A model generated the notes under the pieces. It was given only the letters and a program-made list of their open reading frames with translations. It had not been told where the DNA came from and did not search any database. Shown in pieces: positions 51,490 to 59,327 of a stretch of 64,000 bases of DNA. A program made the translations under genes and the position numbers. Source of the stretch: Streptomyces sp. NBC_01476 (lineage in GTDB: Bacteria; Actinomycetota; Actinomycetes; Streptomycetales; Streptomycetaceae); the NCBI RefSeq assembly GCF_036227265.1, contig NZ_CP109446.1, forward strand, positions 7,829,001 to 7,893,000, given 5' to 3'. Position 1 is the stretch's first letter. Each line of letters begins with the position of its first letter.

Positions 51490-53112
51490 TCAGGGCAGCG
51501 GCGGCAGGCGCAGTTCGAACCTCGCGCCCCCGTGTGCGGCCGGGGCCAGGATCAGCCGGCCGCCGTGCCGTTCGGCCACGTCACGGGCGATGGCCAGGCC
51601 GAGTCCCGCCCCGCCGTCGTCGCTGCTGCGGGCCTCGTCCAGCCGCACGAACCGCTCGAAGATCCGCTCGCGTTCCGCCGCCGGGACACCCGCGCCGTCG
51701 TCCTGCACCGCGAGGACGACCTCACCGGCGCCTGCGTCGTACGTCAGGGAAACGGCGACCGCGCTCCGGGCGTGGCGCTGCGCGTTGTCGAGGAGGTTGC
51801 CGAACACCCGGGACAACTGGACGCGGGACCCCATGACGAGCCCGCGGCCGTCGCCGGGGGCGCCGGGGACGATGCGCAGCCGGTCGTCGGTGCGCTCCGC
51901 GATCTCCTCGGCGACGAGCGCGGCCAGGTCGACCTCGGCCGGCTGCGGCTGTTCGCCCGCGTCGAGCCGGGCGAGCAGCAGCAGATCGGCGGCGAGCCGC
52001 TGCAGCCTGACGGCGTCCTCCACGGCGCCCGGCACGTCCAGCAGATGCGGATGCGCCGAACCCACCTCCAACTGGGTGCGCAGCGAGGCGATCGGGCTGC
52101 GCAGTTCGTGCGACGCGTCCGCGACGAACCGGCGCTGCCGGTCGACCGCCGCTTCGAGCGAGGTGAGCGTCTCGTTGGTGGTCCGCGCGAGCCGGGCGAC
52201 CTCGTCGCGGCTCCTGGGCTGCGGCACCCGCCGGGACAGGTCGCCCGACGCGGTGATCGCCGCCATCTCCCGCCGGATGCCCTCCACCGGGGTGAGCGCA
52301 CGTCTGGTCACCAGCCAGGTGACTCCGCCGACGACGAGGAGGAGCAGCGGAAGCCCGGTCAGCATGGCGGCGGTCGCGGTGCGGACCGCACTCTGCCGGG
52401 CCGCGAGCGAGGCCCCGGCGCGGACCACGACCTTCCGCTTCGCCTGGTCGGTGACCTCGATGGTGACGAAGCGGTAGTCGCCGGTGCGGCCGTCCACGGT
52501 GACCCGCGCCGTCGTGTGCGACAGCACGTCACCGACGCTGCCGAGGGCGGGCGGGGCGGTGGTGGCGTCGTCATGGCCGCCGCCGCTCTCGTCCCCGCCG
52601 TCCTGACCGCGGTGGTCGTCGGCGCGCGGACCGGCGGTCGCGCTGTTGTCGTCATCGCCCGGGCCGCCGCTCCGGCCCCGTCCGCCGTCGTCGAAGAGGG
52701 CGGGGGAGGGGGCCGGGACGGAAGACGCCGACGGCGCGGGGGACTTCGCGGCGGGCGGCGCCACCGGCGCGGTGACCGGACCCATGCCCTTCCCCGTGAC
52801 GCGGGTGAGCCCCTTGCCCGCCGCGAGGAGGGTGCCGTCGGGTGTGATCACCTGCACGGGGTGGTCGCTCGCGTCCGGGAGCCGCAGATCCGGGTACGAC
52901 GTGGGGGCCGGCACGTCCGCGATGATGTGGAGCGCGACGTCCCGTGCGGTGGAATCCGCCGCGCGGTCGGCCTGCCCGGTGAGGTTCGACCGCAGGGCGG
53001 CGAGCACCGCGACGGCCGCGGCGGCCAGGGCGATCGCGACGACCACCGTGGCGGCGAGGGTGGTCCTGGCCCGTACGGAGCCGAAGAGCCGGCCGCGGAC
53101 CGCCCCGGTCAC
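51490..53112 (-). CDS. Sensor histidine kinase
   Basis: A 540-residue membrane kinase. TM1 about residues 18-40; extracytoplasmic region about 41-250 that contains an unusual Asp/Gly/Pro/Ser-rich stretch near 140-200; TM2 about 255-277; HAMP; HisKA with phospho-acceptor His335 in DASHELRSPIASLR; ATPase domain with NLLDNAQRHA, DDGAGVP and GAGLGLAIA. Its GTG overlaps the regulator's stop (GTGA), so the pair is translationally coupled. The acidic sensor segment may sense cations or envelope charge (inference). Confidence 0.92.
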   Translation of the reverse strand: MTGAVRGRLFGSVRARTTLAATVVVAIALAAAAVAVLAALRSNLTGQADRAADSTARDVALHIIADVPAPTSYPDLRLPDASDHPVQVITPDGTLLAAGKGLTRVTGKGMGPVTAPVAPPAAKSPAPSASSVPAPSPALFDDGGRGRSGGPGDDDNSATAGPRADDHRGQDGGDESGGGHDDATTAPPALGSVGDVLSHTTARVTVDGRTGDYRFVTIEVTDQAKRKVVVRAGASLAARQSAVRTATAAMLTGLPLLLLVVGGVTWLVTRRALTPVEGIRREMAAITASGDLSRRVPQPRSRDEVARLARTTNETLTSLEAAVDRQRRFVADASHELRSPIASLRTQLEVGSAHPHLLDVPGAVEDAVRLQRLAADLLLLARLDAGEQPQPAEVDLAALVAEEIAERTDDRLRIVPGAPGDGRGLVMGSRVQLSRVFGNLLDNAQRHARSAVAVSLTYDAGAGEVVLAVQDDGAGVPAAERERIFERFVRLDEARSSDDGGAGLGLAIARDVAERHGGRLILAPAAHGGARFELRLPPLP

Positions 53113-53771
53113 GGTGTCGCCAACCGGTAGCCGGCGCCGCGTACCGTCTGGATCGTGGCGGGCCCCAGCTTGCGGCGCAGCGTACTGATGTAGACCTCGA
53201 TGATGTTGGGGTCCCCGGCGTAGGCGAAGTCCCAGACGTGTTCGAGGATGTGCGCCTTGGCGACGATCTCCCCCGGGCGGAGCGCGAGCTGCTCCAGCAC
53301 GGCGAACTCCTTGGCGGTGAGCGCGATTTCGACGTCGTCGCGGAACACCCGGCGGGTGCCGGTGCCGATGACCAGACCCGCGGCACGCACCACCGGGGAA
53401 CCGCCGGACGAGCCCCGGCGGCGCAGCAGGGCCTTGATCCTGGCGACCAGCACCACATACGAGAAGGGCTTGGTCAGATAGTCGTCGGCGCCGGTGTCGA
53501 GCCCCTCGGCCTCGTCGTACTCGCCGTCCTTCGCGGTCAGCATCAGGATCGGTACGTCGTTGCCGGCCGCGCGCAGGGCGGCGCAGATCCGGAACCCGTT
53601 CATACCGGGCAGCATGATGTCCAGCACGAGGAGGTCGTAGCCGTGCTCGCCGGCCAGGTGCAGCCCTTCGAGCCCGTCGTGGACCACGTCCACGGCGAAG
53701 CCCTCCGCTCCCAGGCCCTTGGCCAGGGAGACGGCAAGGCGTCTCTCGTCCTCCACGATCAGCAGGCGCAC
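53109..53771 (-). CDS. OmpR-family response regulator
   Basis: A 220-residue regulator: receiver domain with phospho-acceptor Asp51 (LLVLDIMLPGMNG) and switch Lys (YLTKPFSY), then a winged-helix DNA-binding domain (residues about 125-218, EFAVLEQLALRPGEIVAKAHILEHVWDF). GTG start without a clear Shine-Dalgarno sequence, so the message may be leaderless. It is the first gene of the pair. The palindrome and TTCAG repeats directly upstream are its probable autoregulatory site. Confidence 0.92.
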   Translation of the reverse strand: MRLLIVEDERRLAVSLAKGLGAEGFAVDVVHDGLEGLHLAGEHGYDLLVLDIMLPGMNGFRICAALRAAGNDVPILMLTAKDGEYDEAEGLDTGADDYLTKPFSYVVLVARIKALLRRRGSSGGSPVVRAAGLVIGTGTRRVFRDDVEIALTAKEFAVLEQLALRPGEIVAKAHILEHVWDFAYAGDPNIIEVYISTLRRKLGPATIQTVRGAGYRLATP

Positions 53772-53792
53772 GCGGTAAGCGTGACAGACCGT

Positions 53793-53831
53793 ACCTGAAG
53801 GAGTCTTCAGGTCGCTTCAGGCTGCGTTCAG
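53793..53831. promoter_or_regulatory. Probable response-regulator binding region
   Basis: ACCTGAAG-GAGT-CTTCAGGT (53793-53812) is a perfect 8-bp inverted repeat. TTCAG recurs at 53806, 53816 and 53827, a 10- to 11-base spacing that fits OmpR-type tandem binding. It lies between the regulator gene and the divergent secreted protein. Confidence 0.7.
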
Positions 53832-53910
53832 CTCGCCCGGCCGACAGTGAGGCCACCCAGGTTCCCGCGGGTTCGGCGGGTTCCACCGGAGCACCGAGGA
53901 AGGCATCGAG

Positions 53911-54252
53911 ATGAAGCAGAAGATCGTGGTCGCGGCGACTGCGGCCGTCATCGTCCTGGGCGCGGGCGCGTACACGGCGGTGGCCGCGGGCACCGACGAC
54001 CGCCCCGGCCCGTCCGTCACGACCCCGGCCACGACCCGGGCGACGACCCCGGCCACCACTTTGCCCACCACCCCGCCCACCACTCCGCCCGCACCCACTG
54101 CGACGCCGGACCGCCACGGGGGCCGTACCACCCCGGACGACAACCCGGGCGCGTACGACCGGCGGGGCGGAGAGGGGACGGACGACAACCCCGGGGCGCA
54201 TCACCAGCGGGGCCGCGGGGACGGCGGGCGGCACGGGGGGCGTGACGCCTAG
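53911..54252 (+). CDS. Small secreted Thr/Pro/Gly-rich protein
   Basis: A 113-residue protein with a signal peptide or N-terminal anchor (MKQKIVVAATAAVIVLGAGAYTAVAAG), a TTPATT-type linker, and a tail with DDNPGAYDRRGG and DDNPGAHHQRG repeats, rich in Asp, His and Arg. No family is recognised. It diverges from the two-component operon across the predicted regulator site, so it is the most likely target of that system. The Asp/His content could bind metal ions (inference). Confidence 0.7.
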   Translation: MKQKIVVAATAAVIVLGAGAYTAVAAGTDDRPGPSVTTPATTRATTPATTLPTTPPTTPPAPTATPDRHGGRTTPDDNPGAYDRRGGEGTDDNPGAHHQRGRGDGGRHGGRDA

Positions 54253-54273
54253 AGGCCGGCTGAGCGGACTTTC

Positions 54274-54309
54274 GCGGTGGGGGCGACCTGACACGGTCGC
54301 CCCCACCGC
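54274..54309. terminator. Bidirectional terminator with a 15-bp perfect stem
   Basis: GCGGTGGGGGCGACC and GGTCGCCCCCACCGC around TGACAC. It lies between the convergent small secreted protein and DUF718 genes. Confidence 0.85.
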
Positions 54310-54347
54310 TGCGTGCCGGGCCGGCACCGGCCCGCCGGCGGCCGGTG

Positions 54348-54671
54348 TCAGTCGAGGTGGAAGACCTCTTCGGCCGGCGCCCACCACTCGCCTTCCGCCG
54401 CGGTGCCGAGAGGCTGCTGGCAGGGGTCGGTGAGCTTCCACCACTCACGGGTCGCCGGGTCCGCGGCTATCGCCGCGGTGTCTGCCTCGTAGTCGTCGCC
54501 GGTGTACTCCAGGTAGCTGAAGAGCAGCCCGTCCCTGAGGAAGATCGAGTAGTTGCCGATGTGCGCCCGCCGGAGTGCGGCGAGCACATCGGGCCAGGCG
54601 GCGGCGTGCAGGGCCCGGTACTCGGCCTCCTTCTCGGGACGCAACCGGATCACGGCGGCCATTCGGCGCAT
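54348..54671 (-). CDS. DUF718 sugar mutarotase (second paralog)
   Basis: A 107-residue paralog of the rhamnose mutarotase. His22 is conserved (EYRALHAAAWPDVL), as are IGNYSIFLRDGLLFSYLEY and the terminal EEVFHLD. The region around residues 65-100 differs (EWWKLTDPCQQPLG), which may mean a different sugar such as L-fucose. It is divergent from the FCD regulator at the edge of the third sugar locus. AAGGT precedes the ATG; the reading frame upstream to 54755 is not supported by a ribosome site. Confidence 0.87.
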   Translation of the reverse strand: MRRMAAVIRLRPEKEAEYRALHAAAWPDVLAALRRAHIGNYSIFLRDGLLFSYLEYTGDDYEADTAAIAADPATREWWKLTDPCQQPLGTAAEGEWWAPAEEVFHLD

Positions 54672-54812
54672 GGGGACCTTCCTACCGGGTGGCTCGTCGG
54701 CGGGGCACGGCGCGGCGGCCCCGCCCGTAGAGTGCGGGCGCTGGATCTGCGCCACCCTACTCCGCCGAGAAGAGTCTGCTTCATGTGATGCTCAGGACCC
54801 TATGGATCTGCT

Positions 54813-54827
54813 TCTTGTCGGACAAGA
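54813..54827. promoter_or_regulatory. FadR/FCD-type GntR operator
   Basis: TCTTGTC-G-GACAAGA, a perfect 7-bp inverted repeat. The core TTGTCGGACAA fits the FadR-subfamily pattern TnGTnnnACnA. It lies in the divergent region next to the FCD regulator gene. Confidence 0.75.
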
Positions 54828-54954
54828 GCCCGCATCCGGTCGGCGAAATTTCCGCCAATACGTCCGTAAAACATCCGATTTGGAGGAGCGAGTGGATGAA
54901 TTTCGAACCAAGGTCTTCCCTTCGCTTAACACCGCTGTCATAGTGGCGGCGCAA

Positions 54955-54969
54955 ATGAATCTGATTCAT
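54955..54969. promoter_or_regulatory. Inverted repeat ahead of the FCD regulator
   Basis: ATGAAT-CTG-ATTCAT, perfect 6-bp arms, 22 bases before the start codon. It could be a second regulator site; it does not match the FadR pattern. Confidence 0.4.
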
Positions 54970-54991
54970 CTCATGGTGAGGAGGTCGCCCG

Positions 54992-55843
54992 ATGCCAGGT
55001 GAAGAGCAGCCACCCACCAGGGGAAGTGACCAGACGTCAGGCCGCTACCGTCCGGGCTACGAACTCGTCGCGGAGCAACTGCTGACCTACATCGCCGAGC
55101 AGAACCTGCGGCCCGGCGACCGGCTCCCCACCGAGCAGGGGCTCGCGCAGATCCTGGGCGCCACCCGGAACGTCACCCGCGAGGGCGTCAAGGTGCTCGC
55201 CGCACTCGGGCGGGTCAGCGTCCGGCGCGGTGCCGGCATCTTCGTCGCCGAGTCGCCCGGCGGGATCGCCGACGACCACCTCGCCCACTTCCAGCCCACC
55301 CGTATGGAGCATGTGCTGATGCTCCTCGACTACCGGACCGTGATCGAGTCGGAGACCGCCCGCCGGGCGGCGGCCCTGGCCACCCCGATCCAGGTGCGCG
55401 ACATCAAGGAGAGCGCGCAACTGTCGCTGGACACCGGGCAGGTACAGGACGTGGACGCCTTCGCCGCGGCCGACGCCCGGTTCCACGACGCGGTCGGCGT
55501 CGCGGCGCACAACGTCTTCCTGCGGGCGAGCGTCGGCAATGTGCGCCGCCTGGCCGCGCAGTCCGACGTCCTGCTCTTCCACGGGGACGTACCCGGTTCG
55601 CTGGCCGTCGCCGGCCGGCAGCACCTGGCCATCGCCGAGGCGGTCGCGGCCGGCGAGGCCGACCGCGCCGCGGAACTGATGGCCGAGCACATCGCCACCA
55701 CCCGCCACCAGTTCGAACGCAAGATCCGCGACCGGCTCTTCAACCTCTCCGAGCGTCCCGGCGAGAGAGCCCCGTCCGTTCCCGAGCCCCGGGACGCGGC
55801 AGCACCGCAGCAGCAACCGCCACCGGAGACGTCCGTCTCCTGA
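54992..55843 (+). CDS. FCD-domain GntR family regulator
   Basis: A 283-residue regulator. The winged helix covers about residues 25-85 (YIAEQNLRPGDRLPTEQGLAQILGATRNVTREGVKVL). The all-helical FCD sensor domain covers about 100-250, with metal-ligand candidates in DARFHDAVG, HLAIAEAV and MAEHIATTRH. FCD regulators often respond to sugar acids, which fits the enolase-superfamily gene downstream. GAGGAGG lies ahead of the ATG. A matching operator is upstream. Confidence 0.9.
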   Translation: MPGEEQPPTRGSDQTSGRYRPGYELVAEQLLTYIAEQNLRPGDRLPTEQGLAQILGATRNVTREGVKVLAALGRVSVRRGAGIFVAESPGGIADDHLAHFQPTRMEHVLMLLDYRTVIESETARRAAALATPIQVRDIKESAQLSLDTGQVQDVDAFAAADARFHDAVGVAAHNVFLRASVGNVRRLAAQSDVLLFHGDVPGSLAVAGRQHLAIAEAVAAGEADRAAELMAEHIATTRHQFERKIRDRLFNLSERPGERAPSVPEPRDAAAPQQQPPPETSVS

Positions 55844-55954
55844 GCCGGTCGGGCGCCGGCGACCACGACCCGTGGACAGAGCCGCCCAACGCCAGGGAGC
55901 CCGGGCCACCGCCCGGGCTCCCGGAACCACCATCCCGCAGGCGATTGGAAACCC

Positions 55955-58900
55955 GTGTCGACCCCCTCTGCTCCATATCGCACTCCAGTCCGAAAAAGAG
56001 GGCTGAGAGCCATCGTCGCCGTCCTGGCCCTGGCCGGCGCCGCGATACCCCTCGGCGCCGGCTCCGCGCAGGCGTCCTCGCACCAGCCCCCCGCCAGGAC
56101 CGTCTACGTCTCGCCGGTCTCCGGCCACGACACCGGGGCCGGCAGCAGCGCGCACCCGTTCAAGACCCTCCAGCACGCCCGGGACTTCGTCCGCACCATC
56201 AACCACCACCTCGACCGTGACATCCACGTCGAACTGCGGGAGGGCACCTACCAGTTGCCCGCCACCTTCACCCTGACCGGCCAGGACTCCGGCACCGGCG
56301 GCCACCGGATCGTCTACGAGGCCGCCCCCGGCGCCCACCCGGTGATCAGCGGCGGCAGCCAGGTCACCGGCTGGACCCTCGCCGACCCGGCACACCACGT
56401 CTACAAGGCGCACGTCGGCAGCCTCGACACCCGGCAGCTCTACGTCAACGGCTCGCTGGAGACCCGCGCCCGCGGTCCGGAGAACCCGCCCGGGTTCACC
56501 AAGACCGCGACCGGCTACACCATCACCGACACCAGCCTCGACGCGTACAAGAACCCGTCGGACCTGGAAATCGTCAGCCGCTGGGGCTGGATGATGTACC
56601 GCTGCCCGGTGCAGTCGGTCTCCGGCACCACCCTGACGATGCAGCAGCCCTGCTTCCACAACGCCAACCTCCACGAGGGCCAGGAGATCCAGAACCCGAC
56701 CTGGCTGGAGAACGCCCGCGAGCTGCTGGACACCCCCGGCGAGTGGTACCTCGACCGGAGCAAGGGCGACCTCTACTACATGCCCGAGGCCGGCCAGGAC
56801 CTGCGGACCGCCACCGTCACCGTGCCGCGCGTCCAGGATCTCGTCGACCTCGACGGCACCCCCGGCCACCCGGTGAGCGGCATCTCCTTCAAGGGCCTCA
56901 CCTTCTCCTACGCCACCTGGCTCGCGCCCAGTTCGCCGGACGGCGTGGTCGAGGGCCAGGCCGGCTTCCGAATCGTCGGCGACGACAATCCGGACTTCGA
57001 CTCGACCCGGCTGAAGTGGGTCAAGACCCCCGGCGCGGTCAACGTCGGCTACGGACACGGCATTTCCTTCGAGGACAACACCTTCACCCACCTCGGCGCG
57101 GTCGGGCTCAACCTGAACACCGGCACCCAGGGCACCGTGATCAAGGGCAACGTCTTCAAGGAGATCGCGGCCACCGGCATCCAGATCGGCGGCACCGACG
57201 TCATCGACGCCCACCCCGACGACCCCCGCTCGATCACCAAGGACAACACGGTGACCGACAACGTCGTCACCGATGTCGCCGACCAGTACAACGGCTCGCT
57301 GGGCATCCTCGCCGGCTACACCGACCACACCGTGATCACCCACAACAAGGTCTACGACCTGCCCTACAGCGGCATCTCCGTCGGCTGGGGCTGGGGCCTG
57401 ACCGACAAGGGCGGCGACTCCAACTACCCCGGCAACTCCGGGGTCCCGGTCTGGGACACACCGACCACCAGCCGCGACAACGTGATCAGCGACAACGAGA
57501 TCAGCGACATCATGCAGCACCAGGCGGACGGCGGCGCGATCTACACCCTCAGCGCCAACCCCGGTGGTGTGGTCTCGGGCAACTACATCCGCGGCATCCC
57601 CTCGCAGGCCTACGGTGCCATCTACCAGGACGAGGGCAGCCGTTACTGGCACACCACGCAGAACGCCTTCTGCGACGTGGCCTACCAGTGGCTGCTGCTC
57701 AACCACGGCATGGACATCACCGCGGACCACAACTTCACCACCACCTCCGCCTACAGCGCCCAGTTCAACAGCACCGACGACACCATCAGCGGCAACACGA
57801 CCGTCGACAGCTGCGCCCAGCTCCCGGCCTCCATCGTGAAGAACGCCGGCCTGGAGCCCGCCTACCAGCACCTCGACCCCGACCCGGTGAGCACCGACCA
57901 CCAGGCGCCCACCGCGCCCGGCACTCCCACCGCCGTCGCCGACTTCCCGACCGTCGCCGACCTCAGCTGGCCGGCCGCGACCGACAGCACCGGCGTCACC
58001 GGTTACGCGATCCGCCGGGACGGCGTGCTGGTCAGCGCCTCCACCGGCACCTCCGCCCGTATCCCCGGCCTGACCGGCGGAGCGACGTACCACTTCACCG
58101 TCACCGCCCGGGACGCGGCGGGCAACGAGTCGCGGCCCAGCACACCGGTCACCGTCACGATGCCCGCGGGCACCGACCTGGCGCAGGGCAAGACGGTCAC
58201 CGTCTCGTCGTACTCCGACCCCAACACCCCTGACCTGGCGGTCGACGGTGATCTGTCGACCCGCTGGGCGCAGGGCCTGGGCCTGCCCGACCCGTCCTGG
58301 ATCCAGGTCGACCTCGGCGCGCAGTACGACGTCAGCGGCGCCATCACCACCTTCGAGAAGGCGAGCGGTTACCGCTACCGCATCGAGGTCTCCCCGGACG
58401 AGGCGCACTGGACCACCCTGGACGACCACACCGCGGCCGCCACCACCGATGCGACCAACTACGCACCGGCCACCGGTGATGTCACCGGCCGCTATGTGCG
58501 GCTGACGGTCACCGGCTCCAGCTTCAACGGCGGCAGCGTCTACGAACTCCAGGTCTACGGAACCGCGTTGCCGCCGAGCACCGACCACCAGGCGCCGACC
58601 GCGCCCGGCCGGCCCACCGTCACCCCGGTACTGCCCAGCGTCGCCGACCTCAGCTGGCCGGCCGCGACCGACGACACCGGCGTCACCAGCTACGCGGTCT
58701 ACCAGGACGGCAAGCGGATCGCCGTCACCGGCGCCACCACCCTGCGGGTCGGCGCACTGACCCCGCAGCAGGACTACGGCTTCACGGTCGTCGCCCGCGA
58801 CGCGGCACTCAACGCCTCCCCGGCTTCCCCCGGAGCCACCGTCACCATGCCCGCCGACCACGACCTGGCACAGGGCAAGACGGTCACCGCGTCGTCGTAC

Positions 58901-59257
58901 TCCGACCCCAACACCCCCGGCCTGGCGGTCGACGGTGATCTGTCGACCCGCTGGGCGCAGGGCCTGGGCCTGCCCGACCCGTCCTGGATCCAGGTCGACC
59001 TCGGGGCGGTGACCCAGGTCTCCAGCGTGGTCACCACCTTCGAGAAGCCCAGCGGCTACAAGTACCTGCTGGAGTACTCCACCGACGGCGCCGACTGGTC
59101 GACGCTCGACGACCACACCGCGGACTCCACCTCCGCCGCGGCGAACTACTCCTTCCCCGCCGCCCCGGTCGCCGCCCGCTACCTGCGGCTGACCGTCACC
59201 GGCTCCAGCTTCAACGGCGGCAGCGTCTGCGAACTCCAGGCGTACGGGGGCTTCTGA
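55955..59257 (+). CDS. Large secreted beta-helix protein with two FN3-F5/8C modules (possible GH141-like glycosidase)
   Basis: An 1100-residue exoprotein. Signal peptide about residues 1-40. A right-handed parallel beta-helix spans about 47-640 (TVYVSPVSGHDTGAGSSAHPFKTLQHAR at the start; repeated NTFTHLGAVGLNLNTG and NVVTDVADQYNG rungs). Then FN3 (about 650-735), F5/8C or CBM32 (740-868), FN3 (872-960) and F5/8C (965-1100). The opening and architecture recall GH141 and related fucosidase- or xylanase-like enzymes, but the catalytic residues are not certain. Its F5/8C domains probably bind galactose-like or deoxy-sugar glycans. GTG start. Confidence 0.82.
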   Translation: MSTPSAPYRTPVRKRGLRAIVAVLALAGAAIPLGAGSAQASSHQPPARTVYVSPVSGHDTGAGSSAHPFKTLQHARDFVRTINHHLDRDIHVELREGTYQLPATFTLTGQDSGTGGHRIVYEAAPGAHPVISGGSQVTGWTLADPAHHVYKAHVGSLDTRQLYVNGSLETRARGPENPPGFTKTATGYTITDTSLDAYKNPSDLEIVSRWGWMMYRCPVQSVSGTTLTMQQPCFHNANLHEGQEIQNPTWLENARELLDTPGEWYLDRSKGDLYYMPEAGQDLRTATVTVPRVQDLVDLDGTPGHPVSGISFKGLTFSYATWLAPSSPDGVVEGQAGFRIVGDDNPDFDSTRLKWVKTPGAVNVGYGHGISFEDNTFTHLGAVGLNLNTGTQGTVIKGNVFKEIAATGIQIGGTDVIDAHPDDPRSITKDNTVTDNVVTDVADQYNGSLGILAGYTDHTVITHNKVYDLPYSGISVGWGWGLTDKGGDSNYPGNSGVPVWDTPTTSRDNVISDNEISDIMQHQADGGAIYTLSANPGGVVSGNYIRGIPSQAYGAIYQDEGSRYWHTTQNAFCDVAYQWLLLNHGMDITADHNFTTTSAYSAQFNSTDDTISGNTTVDSCAQLPASIVKNAGLEPAYQHLDPDPVSTDHQAPTAPGTPTAVADFPTVADLSWPAATDSTGVTGYAIRRDGVLVSASTGTSARIPGLTGGATYHFTVTARDAAGNESRPSTPVTVTMPAGTDLAQGKTVTVSSYSDPNTPDLAVDGDLSTRWAQGLGLPDPSWIQVDLGAQYDVSGAITTFEKASGYRYRIEVSPDEAHWTTLDDHTAAATTDATNYAPATGDVTGRYVRLTVTGSSFNGGSVYELQVYGTALPPSTDHQAPTAPGRPTVTPVLPSVADLSWPAATDDTGVTSYAVYQDGKRIAVTGATTLRVGALTPQQDYGFTVVARDAALNASPASPGATVTMPADHDLAQGKTVTASSYSDPNTPGLAVDGDLSTRWAQGLGLPDPSWIQVDLGAVTQVSSVVTTFEKPSGYKYLLEYSTDGADWSTLDDHTADSTSAAANYSFPAAPVAARYLRLTVTGSSFNGGSVCELQAYGGF
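58175..58320 (+). repeat. Internal duplicated F5/8C segment, copy 1
   Basis: A 146-base segment nearly identical to 58862-59007 (about half a dozen differences seen by eye). It encodes the same first half of an F5/8C domain (DLAQGKTVTVSSYSDPNTPD...). Confidence 0.9.
58862..59007 (+). repeat. Internal duplicated F5/8C segment, copy 2
   Basis: The partner of 58175-58320, same length. Flanking FN3 sequences and the C-terminal F5/8C strands are also alike but more diverged, so the whole FN3-F5/8C module was duplicated. Confidence 0.9.
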
Positions 59258-59327
59258 CCCCGTCGCCGGCAGCCGCGCCCGCCGGCCCGACCACCACAGC
59301 AGCAGCTCACAGAGGCAGAAAGCACGG

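Larger units (their letters stand above)
54672..54991. other. Intergenic control region between the mutarotase and FCD regulator genes
   Basis: A 320-base gap. It contains the FadR-type operator at 54813-54827 and an ATGAAT-CTG-ATTCAT repeat at 54955-54969. A plus-strand open frame from 54553 to 55002 crosses it but has no family resemblance or ribosome site. Relative to the flanking genes this stretch is AT-richer, as expected for a promoter. Confidence 0.6.

Noticed and set aside
54553..55002. Plus-strand open frame spanning the mutarotase start and the intergenic region
   Set aside because: No ribosome site at its start, overlaps the mutarotase on the other strand, and the product shows no family features.
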